Below, in pieces: positions 23,989 through 34,745 of a stretch of DNA of 64,000 bases (within the stretch, counting starts at the first letter, position 1; each line of letters opens with the position of its first letter). The stretch lies in the NCBI GenBank assembly GCA_947685225.1, contig CANTUV010000037.1, forward strand, positions 32,073,001-32,137,000, read 5' to 3'. The position numbers and the translations under genes are program-made. The notes under the pieces are model-generated. The model was not told where the DNA came from. It searched no databases and saw only the letters and a list, made by a program, of their open reading frames with translations. Source of the DNA: Garcia nutans (taxonomy: Eukaryota > Streptophyta > Magnoliopsida > Malpighiales > Euphorbiaceae).

Positions 23989-24001
23989 TTAGAGGGGGAG
24001 A
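23989..24001 (+). promoter_or_regulatory. Polypurine tract of element B
   Basis: The sequence TTAGAGGGGGAGA follows cgaggacgaaatttc, the hallmark 3' context of Tekay/Del-like elements. The 3' LTR of B should start here, but an A-type LTR starts instead at 24002. Confidence 0.85.
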
Positions 24002-24284
24002 TGTTTTATTAGTTTTTGTTATAGTTTTGTGTCTTGTTTATTATGTTAATTATTGTTTTATTTAGGTATTTCGTTAGTTTTTATCGGGTTGTCTAGTAAC
24101 TGTGTAGTTTTAGTTTATTTTTAGTTTTATGTCATTTTTGATCTAGTTTTTAGTTTGTGTTTATGTTTTATCGATTATTGTTTATTTACTTCGTGTTTTA
24201 AGTTTGTTTTGAGTTTTGTGTTAGGTTAAAACAGGCAAGGAAATGAATTGAAGATGAAATGGGCAGTAGCTGACACAGGCAGAG

Positions 24285-24703
24285 GACACGGCCAAGTCAC
24301 TGGCCGTGTCCCATACCAAGATTAAATTGAAGACCAAGTCCCAGTAGCAGACACATGCAAGGGACACGGCCAAGTCACCTGGCCGTGTCCCTCCAAAGAA
24401 GCCCAACACGGCCAAGTCACCTTGACTTGGCCGTGTCTCACTTGATTCCAAAGGCAAAGACGAAGCAAATTTCACAGAGGCAGACACAGGCAAGGGACAC
24501 GGCCGTGTCACCTGGCTGTGTCCCTCAAACATGGTGCAACACGGCCAAGTCAAGCTCCACTTGGCCGTGTCACTCAACAAGAAGAAAAGAAGATCAAAGG
24601 GCAGGCAGTAGCGAACACTGGCAAGGGACACGGCCGTGTCACCTGGCCGTGTCCCTCCAAAAGACACTCACACGGCCAAGTCACTTCTGACTTGGCCGTG
24701 TCC
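24285..24703. repeat. Seven GACACGGCC/GGCCGTGTC inverted-repeat pairs in LTR1
   Basis: Seven pairs of arms occur, the best being GGGACACGGCC and GGCCGTGTCCC around AAGTCACCT-like loops; some are fused to GGGACACGGCCGTGTC. They fill the 420 bp that end about 45 bp upstream of the TATA box, that is the U3 promoter region. The same cluster is at 35029-35450 and 45783-46203. Each pair is a potential hairpin rich in CG dinucleotides in an otherwise AT-rich LTR. Confidence 0.92.
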
Positions 24704-24747
24704 CTCATGTTCCAAGCCCGCATCGGATTTTTAACGCGTACGATTCA

Positions 24748-24754
24748 TATAAAA
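24748..24754 (+). promoter_or_regulatory. TATA box of LTR1
   Basis: TATAAAA, followed by GG, lies 45 bp after the last motif pair and just after AACGCGTACG. It is conserved in LTR2 and LTR3 and is the likely start signal for the genomic RNA. Confidence 0.75.
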
Positions 24755-25726
24755 GGAAAAAGAAAGTTAGGGTTTGGTGTGGATGATTTTAGAGAGAAAA
24801 AGTTTAGCCGTCTGAGAGAGATCTTAGGGTTTAAACATTTGTTTTCTTGGATTTTGACTTTACTTTGGATTAAACTAGTTTAGATTAGATTGTTCATGCC
24901 ATTGTTTCATCCTTCTTGCAAGATTCGATCAAGAGATTCATCAAAAACTTCAAGGAGTTTGTAACTTGGTTTTATTCTTAAACTTTGTCTCTTTAGTTTC
25001 ATTGAAATTGTGTTTATGAACATTATCATGTCTAAATTGATTTCTTTGGTTATTAATGAGATGAGTATGCTTTATAACATCATGAACTAATTTAATCTAG
25101 TCTAGGGTTTGTATGGATTTGCTATGATTGTATGAATTGGTTATTCTCTTAACTAATGATTTCTTTAGCCTTTATTGAATGAAATATTGTTAACATATAA
25201 TTGATTGGCCACCAATTGTGTGTTTTAGGTATTAGATGATGAATTGAGAGATGAAATCTAATGCTGGAACAATTCAATTAAGGACTTAGGTGAATTAGAG
25301 ATATAACCTATTAAAAAGATTGTTTCAATTATAACAAGATTAGTTGTAAGAGGTTTGAATGCGAGAGCTTATTTCCTTGACTCAATTAATTAAGTTGTTT
25401 GAGATTTAATCTTAGAAATTAAATTAGTTAAGTGGAATAACCGATCATACATATCAATAGTAGAGAAGTGCAAACCCTAGACCATTCTATCAAGTGAATC
25501 AAAACATCCGCTTATTTTAATTTCCTTTGTTTTAAACTTTAAGTAATCTTCTTAATTATTTAGCAATTTAAATCTGTTTATTACTTGTTAAACATAATCT
25601 GATAAGCAATTAACCACTTTAGCTTCCTTGAGAGAACGACCTTGGGGCGATCACCTTTGCTACAGCTACCTCGTATACTTGCGAGTGACGCTTTGTGGTA
25701 GAGTTAATTTGAGCGCAACAAGTTTT

Positions 25727-25744
25727 TGGCGCCGCTGCCGGGGA
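25727..25744 (+). promoter_or_regulatory. Primer-binding site of A copy 1 (tRNA-Asp type)
   Basis: TGGCGCCGCTGCCGGGGA lies six bases after the LTR end. It matches the tRNA-Asp PBS (TGGCGCCGTTGCCGGGGA) known from Athila-type elements except for one base. Confidence 0.9.
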
Positions 25745-25887
25745 AGCTAATTGGCGTAATTGTTTTAAAAATATATAATAATAATAATAAAAATAAAAAA
25801 AAAATATTTCAGATTATTTTCATTGCTTTTCATTTTATTTTATTTGTCTTTTGCTTTTGATATTTCTTTTTCTAGAAATTTTTGTTT

Positions 25888-27111
25888 ATGCAAGGCAGGA
25901 GATCACTTGAAGGAGAACTGCATCCATTCATTCCAGAAATTCAGAGAGTAAAAAGGAGTAGAGAGGAGTTTGAGCTCTTCACAGGATTTGATACTTCAGA
26001 GGAAGACATTTCGGATTTTGAGTTAGAATCTGAAAAATCTGTAAAGATGGCTGAAGAAAGGCAAAGGACCATGAGAGATTTTGCTAGACCTGTAATTGGG
26101 ACTTCCACTTCTTGCATAAGACTGACAGATGCAGCAAGGAACTATGAGTTGAAGAACATTCACTACAACATGCTGCCATCATTCTATGGAGTTCCAAATG
26201 AAGATCCTTTGAACTTTATTCGGGATTTCTACTCCACCCTCAACACTTTTCCATTGGGAGGATTAACAGAGGATCAGTTGAGGATGAGATGTTTCCCTTA
26301 TACTTTGAAGGATAGGGCAAAGAGCTGGCTCATGATGTTGCCTGAAAATTCACTGACAACTTGGGAGCAAGTTTATAACAAGTTCATGGGCAAGTTCTAT
26401 TCACACCAAAAGACAGCTGAATTGAGAGGGAAGATTGCTACATTCTCTCAATTTGAAGGAGAGCCATTTCATGAGGCTTGGGACAGATTCAAGATGCTAT
26501 TGATCCAGTGTCCACATCATCACTACCCACTTCAACTCCTTAATCAGTTTTTCTATGATGGTCTCACCCAGCAATTTCAGAACACTGTTGATAATGCAGC
26601 TGGGGGAGCCATGGGAGAAAAGACAGCTGATGAGACTTATGAGATCTTTGAGATGTTGGGAGCTAATTCTCAACAAAAGAGTGTAAGGGGAAGAAGCAAG
26701 GGGGTGAATCAACTGGAAGCCAATACTGAAATGGTTAGTCAAATAGCTGAGTTGACAAGACAGGTTCAGATGCTAAACATGAAGAACAATGTTTCTACAT
26801 CTACTCAAGAAGTGTGTGGAATCTGTGGGACATTTGGGCATGGAGCAAATATATGTCCCTCTGCATATGAGACTTTTGGGAATGAAGCTGAGCAAGTTAA
26901 TGCTATGGGGGGATTTCAACCAAGAGCTAGGAATGATCCTTACTCCAACACTTACAATCCTGGTTGGAGGAGTCACCCCAATTTTTCATGGACAACAAAT
27001 AATGCTCAACAGCCTTTCCATTTGCTCCAGAGACAGAACCAGCAGCAGGGCCAATCCTCAAATCAAAATCAAGGTCAGCCTAAAAGAGAGAGTTTGGAAG
27101 ACAGTTTATAG
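25888..27111 (+). pseudogene. Athila-like gag, copy 1 (premature stop)
   Basis: This encodes the gag structural protein of element A. I chose the ATG at 25888 because the open frame upstream holds no other ATG. The capsid-like part runs over residues 90-240 (FYGVPNEDPLNFIRDF, LKDRAKSWL, WEQVYNKFMGKFY) and a zinc knuckle CGICGTFGHGANIC (CX2CX4HX4C) lies near residue 310. A glutamine/asparagine-rich tail follows. At 27109 a TAG stands where copies 2 and 3 have CAG, so the gag-pol frame closes early. About 27 bp later one C is missing (near 27138), shifting the frame into the pol part. Confidence 0.93.
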
Positions 27112-30100
27112 GCTTTTATCAAAGTCAGTGCTCAAAACAAGAGATGAACAACAAGAGGCTGGATTCCTTGGAAGCATCTTTTAAGAAGGTGGAGACCCAA
27201 GTGGGGCAACTTGCACAACAGATGCAGATTCAACAAAAGGGGAAGTTTCCAAGTCAACCTGAGCAGGCACAAGCAGTGACTGTTCTTAGGAGTGGCAAGG
27301 TAATTAATAATAATGTTGAAAATAACTCTGTGAATGTAGGTGAGCAAGAAAATAAAAAGGAAGGAGAACAAGAGAACAAAGGTGCTGAAGAAAGATTAAT
27401 GGAGAAGACCCCTACACCAGATTTGCACAAGGCAAGCAATCCATACAGGCCACCTATACCATTCCCTAGCAGGTTGAAGGATGATAAAAAAGATAAGCAG
27501 TTTTCAGATATCTTCAACATGCTATCTAAGGTAAGTATCAACTTACCCTTACTTGAAGCAATTAAGAACATGCCGGCTTATGCTAAATTCTTCAAAGAAC
27601 TGAATACCAAGAAAAAAAGGTATGAGCCGAATGAAAAGGTGATAGTTTCTGAGGTAGCTAGTGCTGTTTTGCAGCATAAACTACCTCCTAAGCTAAAGGA
27701 TCCTAGAAGCTTTATTATTCAAATTGCTATGGGGAATGGAAAATGTACTGATTGCATGTGTGATTTGGGAGCTAGTGTGAATTTAATGCCTTACTCTGTG
27801 TACCTTGACTTAGAATTAGGGGAACTTAAGCCAACAAAAATGGTGTTGCAATTAGCTGATAGATCTCTTATATTCCCGAAAGGGGTTATAGAAGATGTGT
27901 TAGTTAAAGTTGGTGGTTTAATAGTACCTGTGGATTTCATTGTTCTTGACATGGAGGTAAGTAATTCTTCACCATCTGCACACACCATTTTGCTGGGTAG
28001 GCCTTTTATGGCGACTACCAATACTTTGATAGATGTTAAGAATGGAAAATTATCAATGACTGTTTTGGGACAAACTGTAGAATTTTCTATTTTTAACACT
28101 TCTCCTATTCCTACAACTGCTTTATATGAAGATTGTTCTTTCATTGATTGTGTTGATGCAGTTGTTTCAGATGTTTTCTTGCAGACAGGTTCCTCTGATA
28201 AATTGGAGCTGGCATTGACTTTGGATAGTGATTTGGAAATTTTTGATGCAGAAATAGCCAGTTGTCTTGAGACTTTAGAGGATGCTGAAATAGAGGAGCT
28301 TAAGGAGGACCCAATTTTTGAACCTTCCCCCATTGAAAAAGAAGAGAAGAACCCCTCACTAGAGTTAGAGCTGAAAGAGTTACCTAAGAACCTGAAATAT
28401 GTGTTTTTGGGAGATCACAATACTTTACCTGTGATAATATCTAGTGAACTTAGTGAAGGGGAGGAGATGAGGTTAGTGAGTGAGCTTAAAAGATTGAAGA
28501 GAGCAATAGGATGGGGATTGAGTGACATCAAGGGTATTAGCCCTTCTATGTGCATGCATAGAATCACTTTAGAAGAAGGAGCTAAACCTGTGAGGGAGAC
28601 CCAAAGGCGACTTAACCCAAATATGAGTGAAGTGGTTAAGAAGGAAGTGCTCAAATTGCTGGATGAAGGAGTAATATATCCAATTGCTAATAGTGAGTGG
28701 GTGAGCCCAGTACATGTAGTTCCTAAGAAATCTGGAATCACTGTGGTGAAAAATGAGAATAATGAGTTGGTTCCTACTAGGACTACTACTTGGTGGAGAA
28801 TGTGTATTGATTATAGGAAGTTGAACAATGCTACAAAGAAAGATCATTTCCCTCTTCCTTTTATTGATCAGATGTTAGATAAACTTTCTGGGCACTCACA
28901 TTATTGTTTTCTGGATGGCCTTTCAGGTTACTATCAAGTGCCAATAGCTCCAGAGGATCAGTCCAAGACAACTTTTACTTGCCCTTTTGGGACTTATGCA
29001 TTTCGACGTATGCCCTTTGGCTTGTGCAATGCACCTGCAACTTTTCAGAGATGCATGATGTCTGTCTTCTCAGATATGATCGACGATTTTATTGAGGTAT
29101 TTATGGATGATTTTTCTGTTTTTGGTAATTCTTTTGATAATTGCCTCGATAAACTTTTTCGTGTGCTTGAGAGATGCATTGAATGTAACCTCACTTTAAG
29201 TTGGGAAAAGAGTCATTTTATGGTTACTCAGGGCATTGTCTTAGGTCATGTGGTGTCGAGTAAAGGGATTGAGGTGGATAAGGCTAAAATTGAATTGATT
29301 GCTAAGTTACCCCCACCTACCTCTGTTAAGGGAATAAGAAGTTTTTTAGGGCATGCAGGATTTTACAGGAGGTTTATTAAGGATTTTTCCAAAATAAGCC
29401 AACCATTGTGCCATTTATTGGGGAAAGATGTTCCATTTGAATTTACAGCACAATGCATGCAAGCTTTTAATTCCCTTAAGGAAAAATTGACTAGTGCACC
29501 TGTGATTGTAGCTCCTGTATGGTCTTTACCTTTTGAAATCATGTGTGATGCTTCTAATCATGCAGTAGGAGCTGTTCTTGGGCAAAGGGTTGATAAATAC
29601 TTGAGAGTAATTTATTAAGCTAGTTTAACCCTGAATAGTGCACAAATGAACTACACCACAACTGAGAAGGAAATGCTAGCTGTTGTTTTTGCTTTAGACA
29701 AATTTAGAGCTTATTTAATTGGGTCAAAAATTATTGTTCAATCTGACCATGCAGCTCTTAAATATCTTTTAACAAAACCGCATGCTAAACTGCGCTTAAT
29801 TAGATGGGTGTTGTTATTGCAAGAATTTGATTTTCAGATCAGGGATACTAAGGGTAGTGAGAATGTTGTTGCTGATCATCTATCCAGATTACCCTACTTT
29901 AGTGAAAATCTTGCATCTGATAGCATTCATAAAAATTTAGAAGCATTTCCTGATGAGCATTTGTTTTTGGTAATTAATGCACCTTGGTTTGCGGATATTG
30001 CTAACTATCTTGCTTGTGGAATTTTGCGATCTAACATGTCTTTTCAGGAAAAGAAAAGGTTTCTACACTTGAGTAAGTTTTATTTTTGGGATGAACCTTA

Positions 30101-31271
30101 TCTATTCCGGATTTGCAAAGATGAGATAGTTCGCAGGTGTGTTTTTGAGGAAGAATAACTGAGTGTTCTTCAATTTTGTCATGACCTTCACTGTGGGGGT
30201 CATTTTGGAGGAAGAAAGACTGCAGAAAAGGTGCTTCAAAGTGGTTTTTACTGGCCTACTTTATTTAAAGATGCTCAAGACTATTGTAAGCACTGTGATC
30301 GTTGCCAAAGAGTAGGTAACATTGGAAGGAGGAATGAAATGCCCCTTCAGTCATATATTGTTGTTGAACTGTTTGATGTGTGGAGAATAGACTTCATGGG
30401 TCCTTTCCCCAAGTCCTTTGGTTATGAATACATTTTAGTTGCTGTTGATTATGTTTCCAAATGGGTGGAGGCAATCCCCACCCGTACTAATGATGCTAAT
30501 GTTGTTGTTAAATTTGTGAAGGAAAACATTCTTAGCAGGTTTGGCACACCAAGGGTGATAGTCAGTGATAGGGGGAGCCATTTTTGTAACAGGCTTTTTG
30601 AGAAGTTAATGAATAAATCTGGTGTGAAGCACAAGGTGGCAACCCCATACCATCCACAGACCTCTGGACAAGTGGAAACATCCAACAAGCAGCTAAAAGG
30701 AATCCTGGAGAAAACAGTCAACACATCCAGGAAGGATTGGGCAAGCAGATTGCACGATGCACTATGGGCATATCGGACTGCTTTCAAAACTCCTCTAGGT
30801 ATGAGTCCATATCGATTGGTGTTTGGAAAAGCTTGTCACTTACCAGTGGAGTTGGAGCACAGAGCATATTGGGCAATCAAGACTCTGAATTTGGACTTGG
30901 ACAAAGCGAAGAGAGAAAGATTTCTACAAATTTCAGAGTTAGATGAGCTGCGGAATGAGGCTTATGAGAGCTCGAGAATTTACAAGGATCGCAGTAAAGC
31001 ACTTCATGATAAAATTATAGTGCGAAAGACATTGAGTCCAGGTATGAAGGTTTTACTTTTTAACTCACGACTCCATCTTTTTTCAGGTAAACTCAAGTCT
31101 CGATGGAGTGGTCCTTTCGAGATAACTCAGGTATATTCTTCTGGTGCAATTGAATTACTTAACTCTAGAACAGGTGAGACTTTCAAAGTGAATGGACAGA
31201 GAGTTAAGCCATACAATGAAGGATTTCAGGAAGTGAGGGTCATTGACAGCACTTTGATTCATGATCCCTAG
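27112..31271 (+). pseudogene. Athila-like pol, copy 1 (frameshift and two stops)
   Basis: After the frameshift near 27138 the frame of 27144 continues through all pol domains. The protease site is at CDLGASVNLMP (about 27768); the residue just before this motif pair is Cys where copy 2 has Gly. RT has the box VFMDDF at about 29100. RNase H shows IVQSDHAAL where copy 2 has His. The integrase has a zinc region with [12 protein letters not shown] and CKHCDRC, and a DDE core in [15 protein letters not shown] and [11 protein letters not shown] stops at 29616 and 30156 interrupt the frame; copy 2 has TAT and CAA there. The natural end is 31271. The copy cannot yield a full polyprotein. Confidence 0.94.
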
Positions 31272-31497
31272 GCTTTGCATGATGTCCAGCTATATGACAT
31301 TAAAGAAGCGCTAAATGGGAGGCAACCCATCGGTTTGCATTTATTTTTCATAGTTGTAATTTTAAGTTTAACAAGTTTTGATTTATGTTCGGTTTTAATA
31401 AATGGACTGTGCTTTGATCGGTTTTTCTTTACTTTGTGTTTAAGGGTATTTAACGAAGAAGGGTTGCAAAAATCAATGAAAAAAAATGTTTAAAGTT

Positions 31498-31504
31498 TAT
31501 AAAA
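31498..31504 (+). promoter_or_regulatory. TATA-like box between pol and the 3' ORF, copy 1
   Basis: TATAAAA, followed by AGG, stands 12 bp upstream of the internal inverted-repeat cluster. It is conserved in copy 2 at 42246. A second promoter for the 3' ORF is possible but is only inferred. Confidence 0.35.
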
Positions 31505-31515
31505 AGGCAGTAGGT

Positions 31516-31760
31516 GACACGGCCAAAGGACTTGGCCGTGTCCCTTGGCCGTGTCACACACTGGACACGGCCAAAACTCCTTCAAATATTTGAACGATTT
31601 TGCAATTCCATACAGATTTGGACACACCCAGGGGACACGGCCGTGTCACCTGGCCGTGTCCCCCAAAAACTATGAGACACGGCCGTGTGCTCTTCACTTG
31701 GCCGTGTCCTTCACTTTCACACACAGACACGGCCAAATCAGCACTCACACGGCCGTGTCC
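31516..31760. repeat. Internal GACACGGCC/GGCCGTGTC cluster, copy 1
   Basis: About ten arms of the motif occupy 245 bp between pol and the env-like ORF, far from the LTR. The best pair is GGGGACACGGCC and GGCCGTGTCCCC with a GTGTCACCT centre. The small frames crossing it (one on each strand) are by-products of the palindromes. Confidence 0.9.
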
Positions 31761-32012
31761 TCCAATTTTAACCTTTTAAAAGCCCAATTTTGCCCAGTTT
31801 TATTTCATAAATCCCTAACTTTTCTATCTTCTTCTTTCTCGCTCTCTCGTTCTCTGCAACACCAAAACCCTTGATTTTTATTTTCAAAACTCCATCTCTT
31901 CCGTTAAAACTTCAAATTACTCCAACAAGACTTGAGATTATCACTTAAAACTTGCTCTTTACTCATATTATTTTGATTTAATTCGGTTTTGGGTGTTAAT
32001 TTTTCAGATTTC
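31761..32012 (+). promoter_or_regulatory. Leader of the env-like ORF, copy 1
   Basis: The stretch is pyrimidine-rich (cttcttctttctcgctctct) and resembles a plant 5' leader. It ends in ttaatttttcag directly before TTTCATG, a plausible splice acceptor five bases before the ORF. This would fit expression from a spliced subgenomic RNA, as proposed for env-like genes of Athila elements; no donor was identified. Confidence 0.4.
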
Positions 32013-33137
32013 ATGTCGCCAAGAACTAAAATTGTACCACACCTCAAGAAGAAGAAATCTGGAGCCGAAGGAGCTTCGTCATCTTCCTCAATTTTATCTC
32101 ACAAGAGGGCAAGTCTTTTGGCTCGGGGTTTTTTCCCGACAAGGTATGTGAATGACGAATCTTTAGATGCCTTGCAAATGAGAACTGCTTTCTATAGATA
32201 TGTATAATATCTTGGGTGGGAGACTTTTGTCTCATTGAGACCCTTGCAGTTTGAGGAGCTCACCCTAGAATTTTTGACAACTCTTAAAGTGGAACGAGAT
32301 GATAACAAAATTTGCAGGAGATTGATGTTTAAATTAATGGGTCACTCATTTGTGCTTACTATTGATCAGTTGAATGATATCTATGGATTTCATCAGCATG
32401 GGGAAAGATCGATACCCAAAGATTTTAGACAACAATTTGCTTGGGGTGCCTTAGGCTCGGGTACTTATGTGGCCAAATCGGCCAAAGCATCAAAATTACG
32501 GAACCCTACTTTGAGATATTTGCACAGGTTTATGTCATGTGGGTTCTTTGCTCGGAAGGAGAGCCCGGGTGTGGTTGAGTCGAGTGAGTTATTTTTCTTG
32601 GACTGTGTTTTGAATGAAATGAATATTAGTGCCGGCTATTGGTTAGCCGATATTTTTGACACTGTAGCTAATAAAAGGAGGGGGGCTATTTGTGTTGGGG
32701 GATTGATTACTACATTAGCAGTAGCCCTGGTTGAGGATTTTGACCCGAGTACTACTCGGATGACCCGAATTTTGGGTAATGATTCCTTGGATTTAGCTAC
32801 CCTTGAGAAGATGCACATGGTGGTGCATAGGAGAGGGACTTTTGTGATGCCTGCAGCAGAGCCTGAAGCACCGGGGGATAGGCAAAAGAGAGCCCGGGTT
32901 GAAGAGGAGTCTGACTCGGATTCTTTAGGTCTAGATGAGGATGCTCCGGTCTCGGAACATCAAGAGGTACTTATAAGGATTGAGGCCCTAGAGGGCAAAG
33001 TGGATCGACTGGATGACAAGGTGGACCCAAACCATGCTGAGTTATTGCAGTAGTTGGAACAGATTAACAGTAACCTTGCGACGATCTTGAGTCTCCATCC
33101 CTCGGCTGCGTCATCTTCCCGCCCACCTTTTCCTTAG
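32013..33137 (+). pseudogene. Athila-type 3' ORF (env-like position), copy 1, two stops
   Basis: The frame starts at ATG 32013 with a Lys/Ser-rich head (MSPRTKIVPHLKKKKSG). TAA at 32205-32207 follows FYRYV, and the same frame goes on with YLGWETFVSLRPLQFEELTLEFL. A central part has CGFFARKE and YWLADIFDT with GAICVGGLITTLAVAL, which resembles the conserved block of the Athila ORF found downstream of pol in plants. The C-terminus is acidic, then a short heptad-like stretch (RIEALEGKVDRLD) ends at TAG 33051. The frame stays open to 33137. Both stops are shared with copy 2. No clear transmembrane segment or signal peptide is visible, so an envelope role is not supported by sequence. Confidence 0.8.
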
Positions 33138-34130
33138 ATTCTGAGTCCTTGCTTTATTTTGTTTCATGTATTTTTGTTTTATTTTTCGTTTTTGTTTTTC
33201 ATATTAAAACTTTTGTGTTTGGATATTTTATTGTACTTTTGTTATTAAACTTTTGTGTTTGTGATGGAAAGCTAGGGTTTTTGCCTCACCAGGTACATGG
33301 AAGACAGGTTGTCCTTTAACTCTTTTTATTTATTTTTCTTTTTTTCCATTGAGGACAATGTCAATTTTAAGTGTGGGGTACTTTTTAAACTTTCCTTTAA
33401 TTCTTGTTTTGTTTATTGTGGTTGTTTTGTTCATTGTGTTTGTTGTGCATGGCATAATTGTTGAAAATTTATTGATTTTTTTCTTTAATTCTAGCATTAT
33501 AGTTGAGACTTTGGTATCAGCATAGAAATGAGCATTTGAATTCACTCGGGATCAATTTTCGCATTTTGCAATTCATGACATATAATCTTTGTGAACCCAC
33601 CTGTGTGAGTTTTGAGCCTTATAAATTTAATATTTTTTGTCAATTGATTTTCTTTCCTTAAGTGTGTACCTTCATGATGTTGCATCTTTAGAGTTTGCTT
33701 TTGCATACTTATTGAACTCACATTATGATTTAATCTCAAATTTTAAAATGATGAAGGCAAACTAGGTTAGCCCCTTTAGCTTAAAGAGACCTCCCTTAAT
33801 ATTGATTTCCTTAGTGAGCCAAGTTGAGCCTTTGACCTTTTCTTGTTGATCAACACATTTCTCAACTTAACATGTTCTTATTTTCATCATACCTGTATTA
33901 AGGAATGGAGTGTTATGATATGACAATAGGGTGGTTTGTTTCAAAGTGTGGGGTAAGCAAGTCAAAAAATAAATAAATAAATAAATAAAATAAATAAATA
34001 AATAACAACAAGGTGGAATTGCTATTTGGGGGTTGAAATGCATACTGTGCACATTGTATTTGATTAAGAGTCATTATTCTTTTCCTCTACATTTTTTAAG
34101 CTAGATGTTCCATGTAATTCTTAATTTTGT

Positions 34131-34161
<31 letters not shown>

Positions 34162-34731
34162 ATATAAAAGAAAGAAAATAAAGAAAAGTTATATATATAT
34201 ATGTAAAATTCATATATGTTCTAGCATTGGTTATCAAAAGAGGAATGTTGACTCATGTATTTATGCAAGTATGTGAAGTATTAATGGATTGGTGAGTGTG
34301 TCATTTGGGGAGTTGTGAGTTTCTTAAGCAAGAGTAGTGTCTAATTTAGATACTCCATTTCTTGATGCTCCAGCCTAAATTTCTTTTCTCACACCTTTAC
34401 CTTAGCCCCATTACATCCAAATGAAAGACCTTCGGATTATTTCTTGAGAAAATCAGTGAGGGAGATTGGATAATTAAGCAAGTTTATGGCAGTATGCAGT
34501 TATGAATGGTTTGAGTGATCAACCTTTTAAATCGAGTGAAACACTTAGATGAGAGATAAGATTTGTATGTCTGGATCAATGAATGAGTTAAGAAAATCTT
34601 GATTGAAGGAAATTGCAATTATTTATGTCTGATGTCTTAAAGTATTTCATCTAAGTACTGGAATTATAGTTAAGATTGCTTGAGTTTTAAATTTATGCCA
34701 TGTGAATTTGCTTGAGGACAAGCAAAGTTTT
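33138..34731 (+). other. 3' non-coding region of A copy 1
   Basis: No coding frame of interest is present. The region contains two extra purine-tract-like words, AAGTGTGGGG at 33369-33378 (within a gaggacaa...ttttaagtgtggggta block that recurs at the true PPT) and at 33944-33953. It also has an (AAAT)n run near 33967-34003 and an (AT)n tract at 34128-34202. Such long, non-coding 3' regions are usual for Athila/Tat elements. Confidence 0.85.
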
Positions 34732-34745
34732 AAGTGTGGGGTAGT
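34732..34745 (+). promoter_or_regulatory. Polypurine tract of A copy 1
   Basis: AAGTGTGGGGTAGT lies directly before the TG of LTR2 and follows TTGAGGACAAGCAAAGTTTT, the usual 3' context of Athila/Tat elements. Confidence 0.85.

Larger units (their letters stand above)
24002..25720 (+). repeat. Athila-like LTR1 (1719 bp)
   Basis: The ends are TGTTTTATTAG and GAGCGCAACA. It is the first of three LTRs of equal length (1719 bp) that differ from each other at about a dozen positions by hand count. It holds the inverted-repeat cluster (24285-24703), a TATA box (24748) and an AT-rich remainder, and is followed by a tRNA-Asp-type PBS. Its start coincides with the PPT end of element B. Confidence 0.95.

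Noticed and set aside
24221..24690. Open frames of 110-150 residues on both strands across the LTR motif arrays (also at 34965-35434, 45719-46188, 31545-31874, 42293-42622)
   Set aside because: The repeated peptides on both strands are produced by the palindromic repeats, which lack stop codons. They have no start context or family resemblance.
24285..24703. Possible CRISPR-like array
   Set aside because: The repeats are short, in both orientations, irregularly spaced and without unique spacers, and the DNA is from a plant nucleus.
27791..28741. Minus-strand frames of 100-180 residues under the A pol gene (also 38539-39555)
   Set aside because: They are shadows of the strongly supported plus-strand gag-pol frame.
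32013..33137. Calling the Athila-type 3' ORF a real envelope gene
   Set aside because: No signal peptide, transmembrane helix or cleavage site is visible. Only its position after pol suggests the name.
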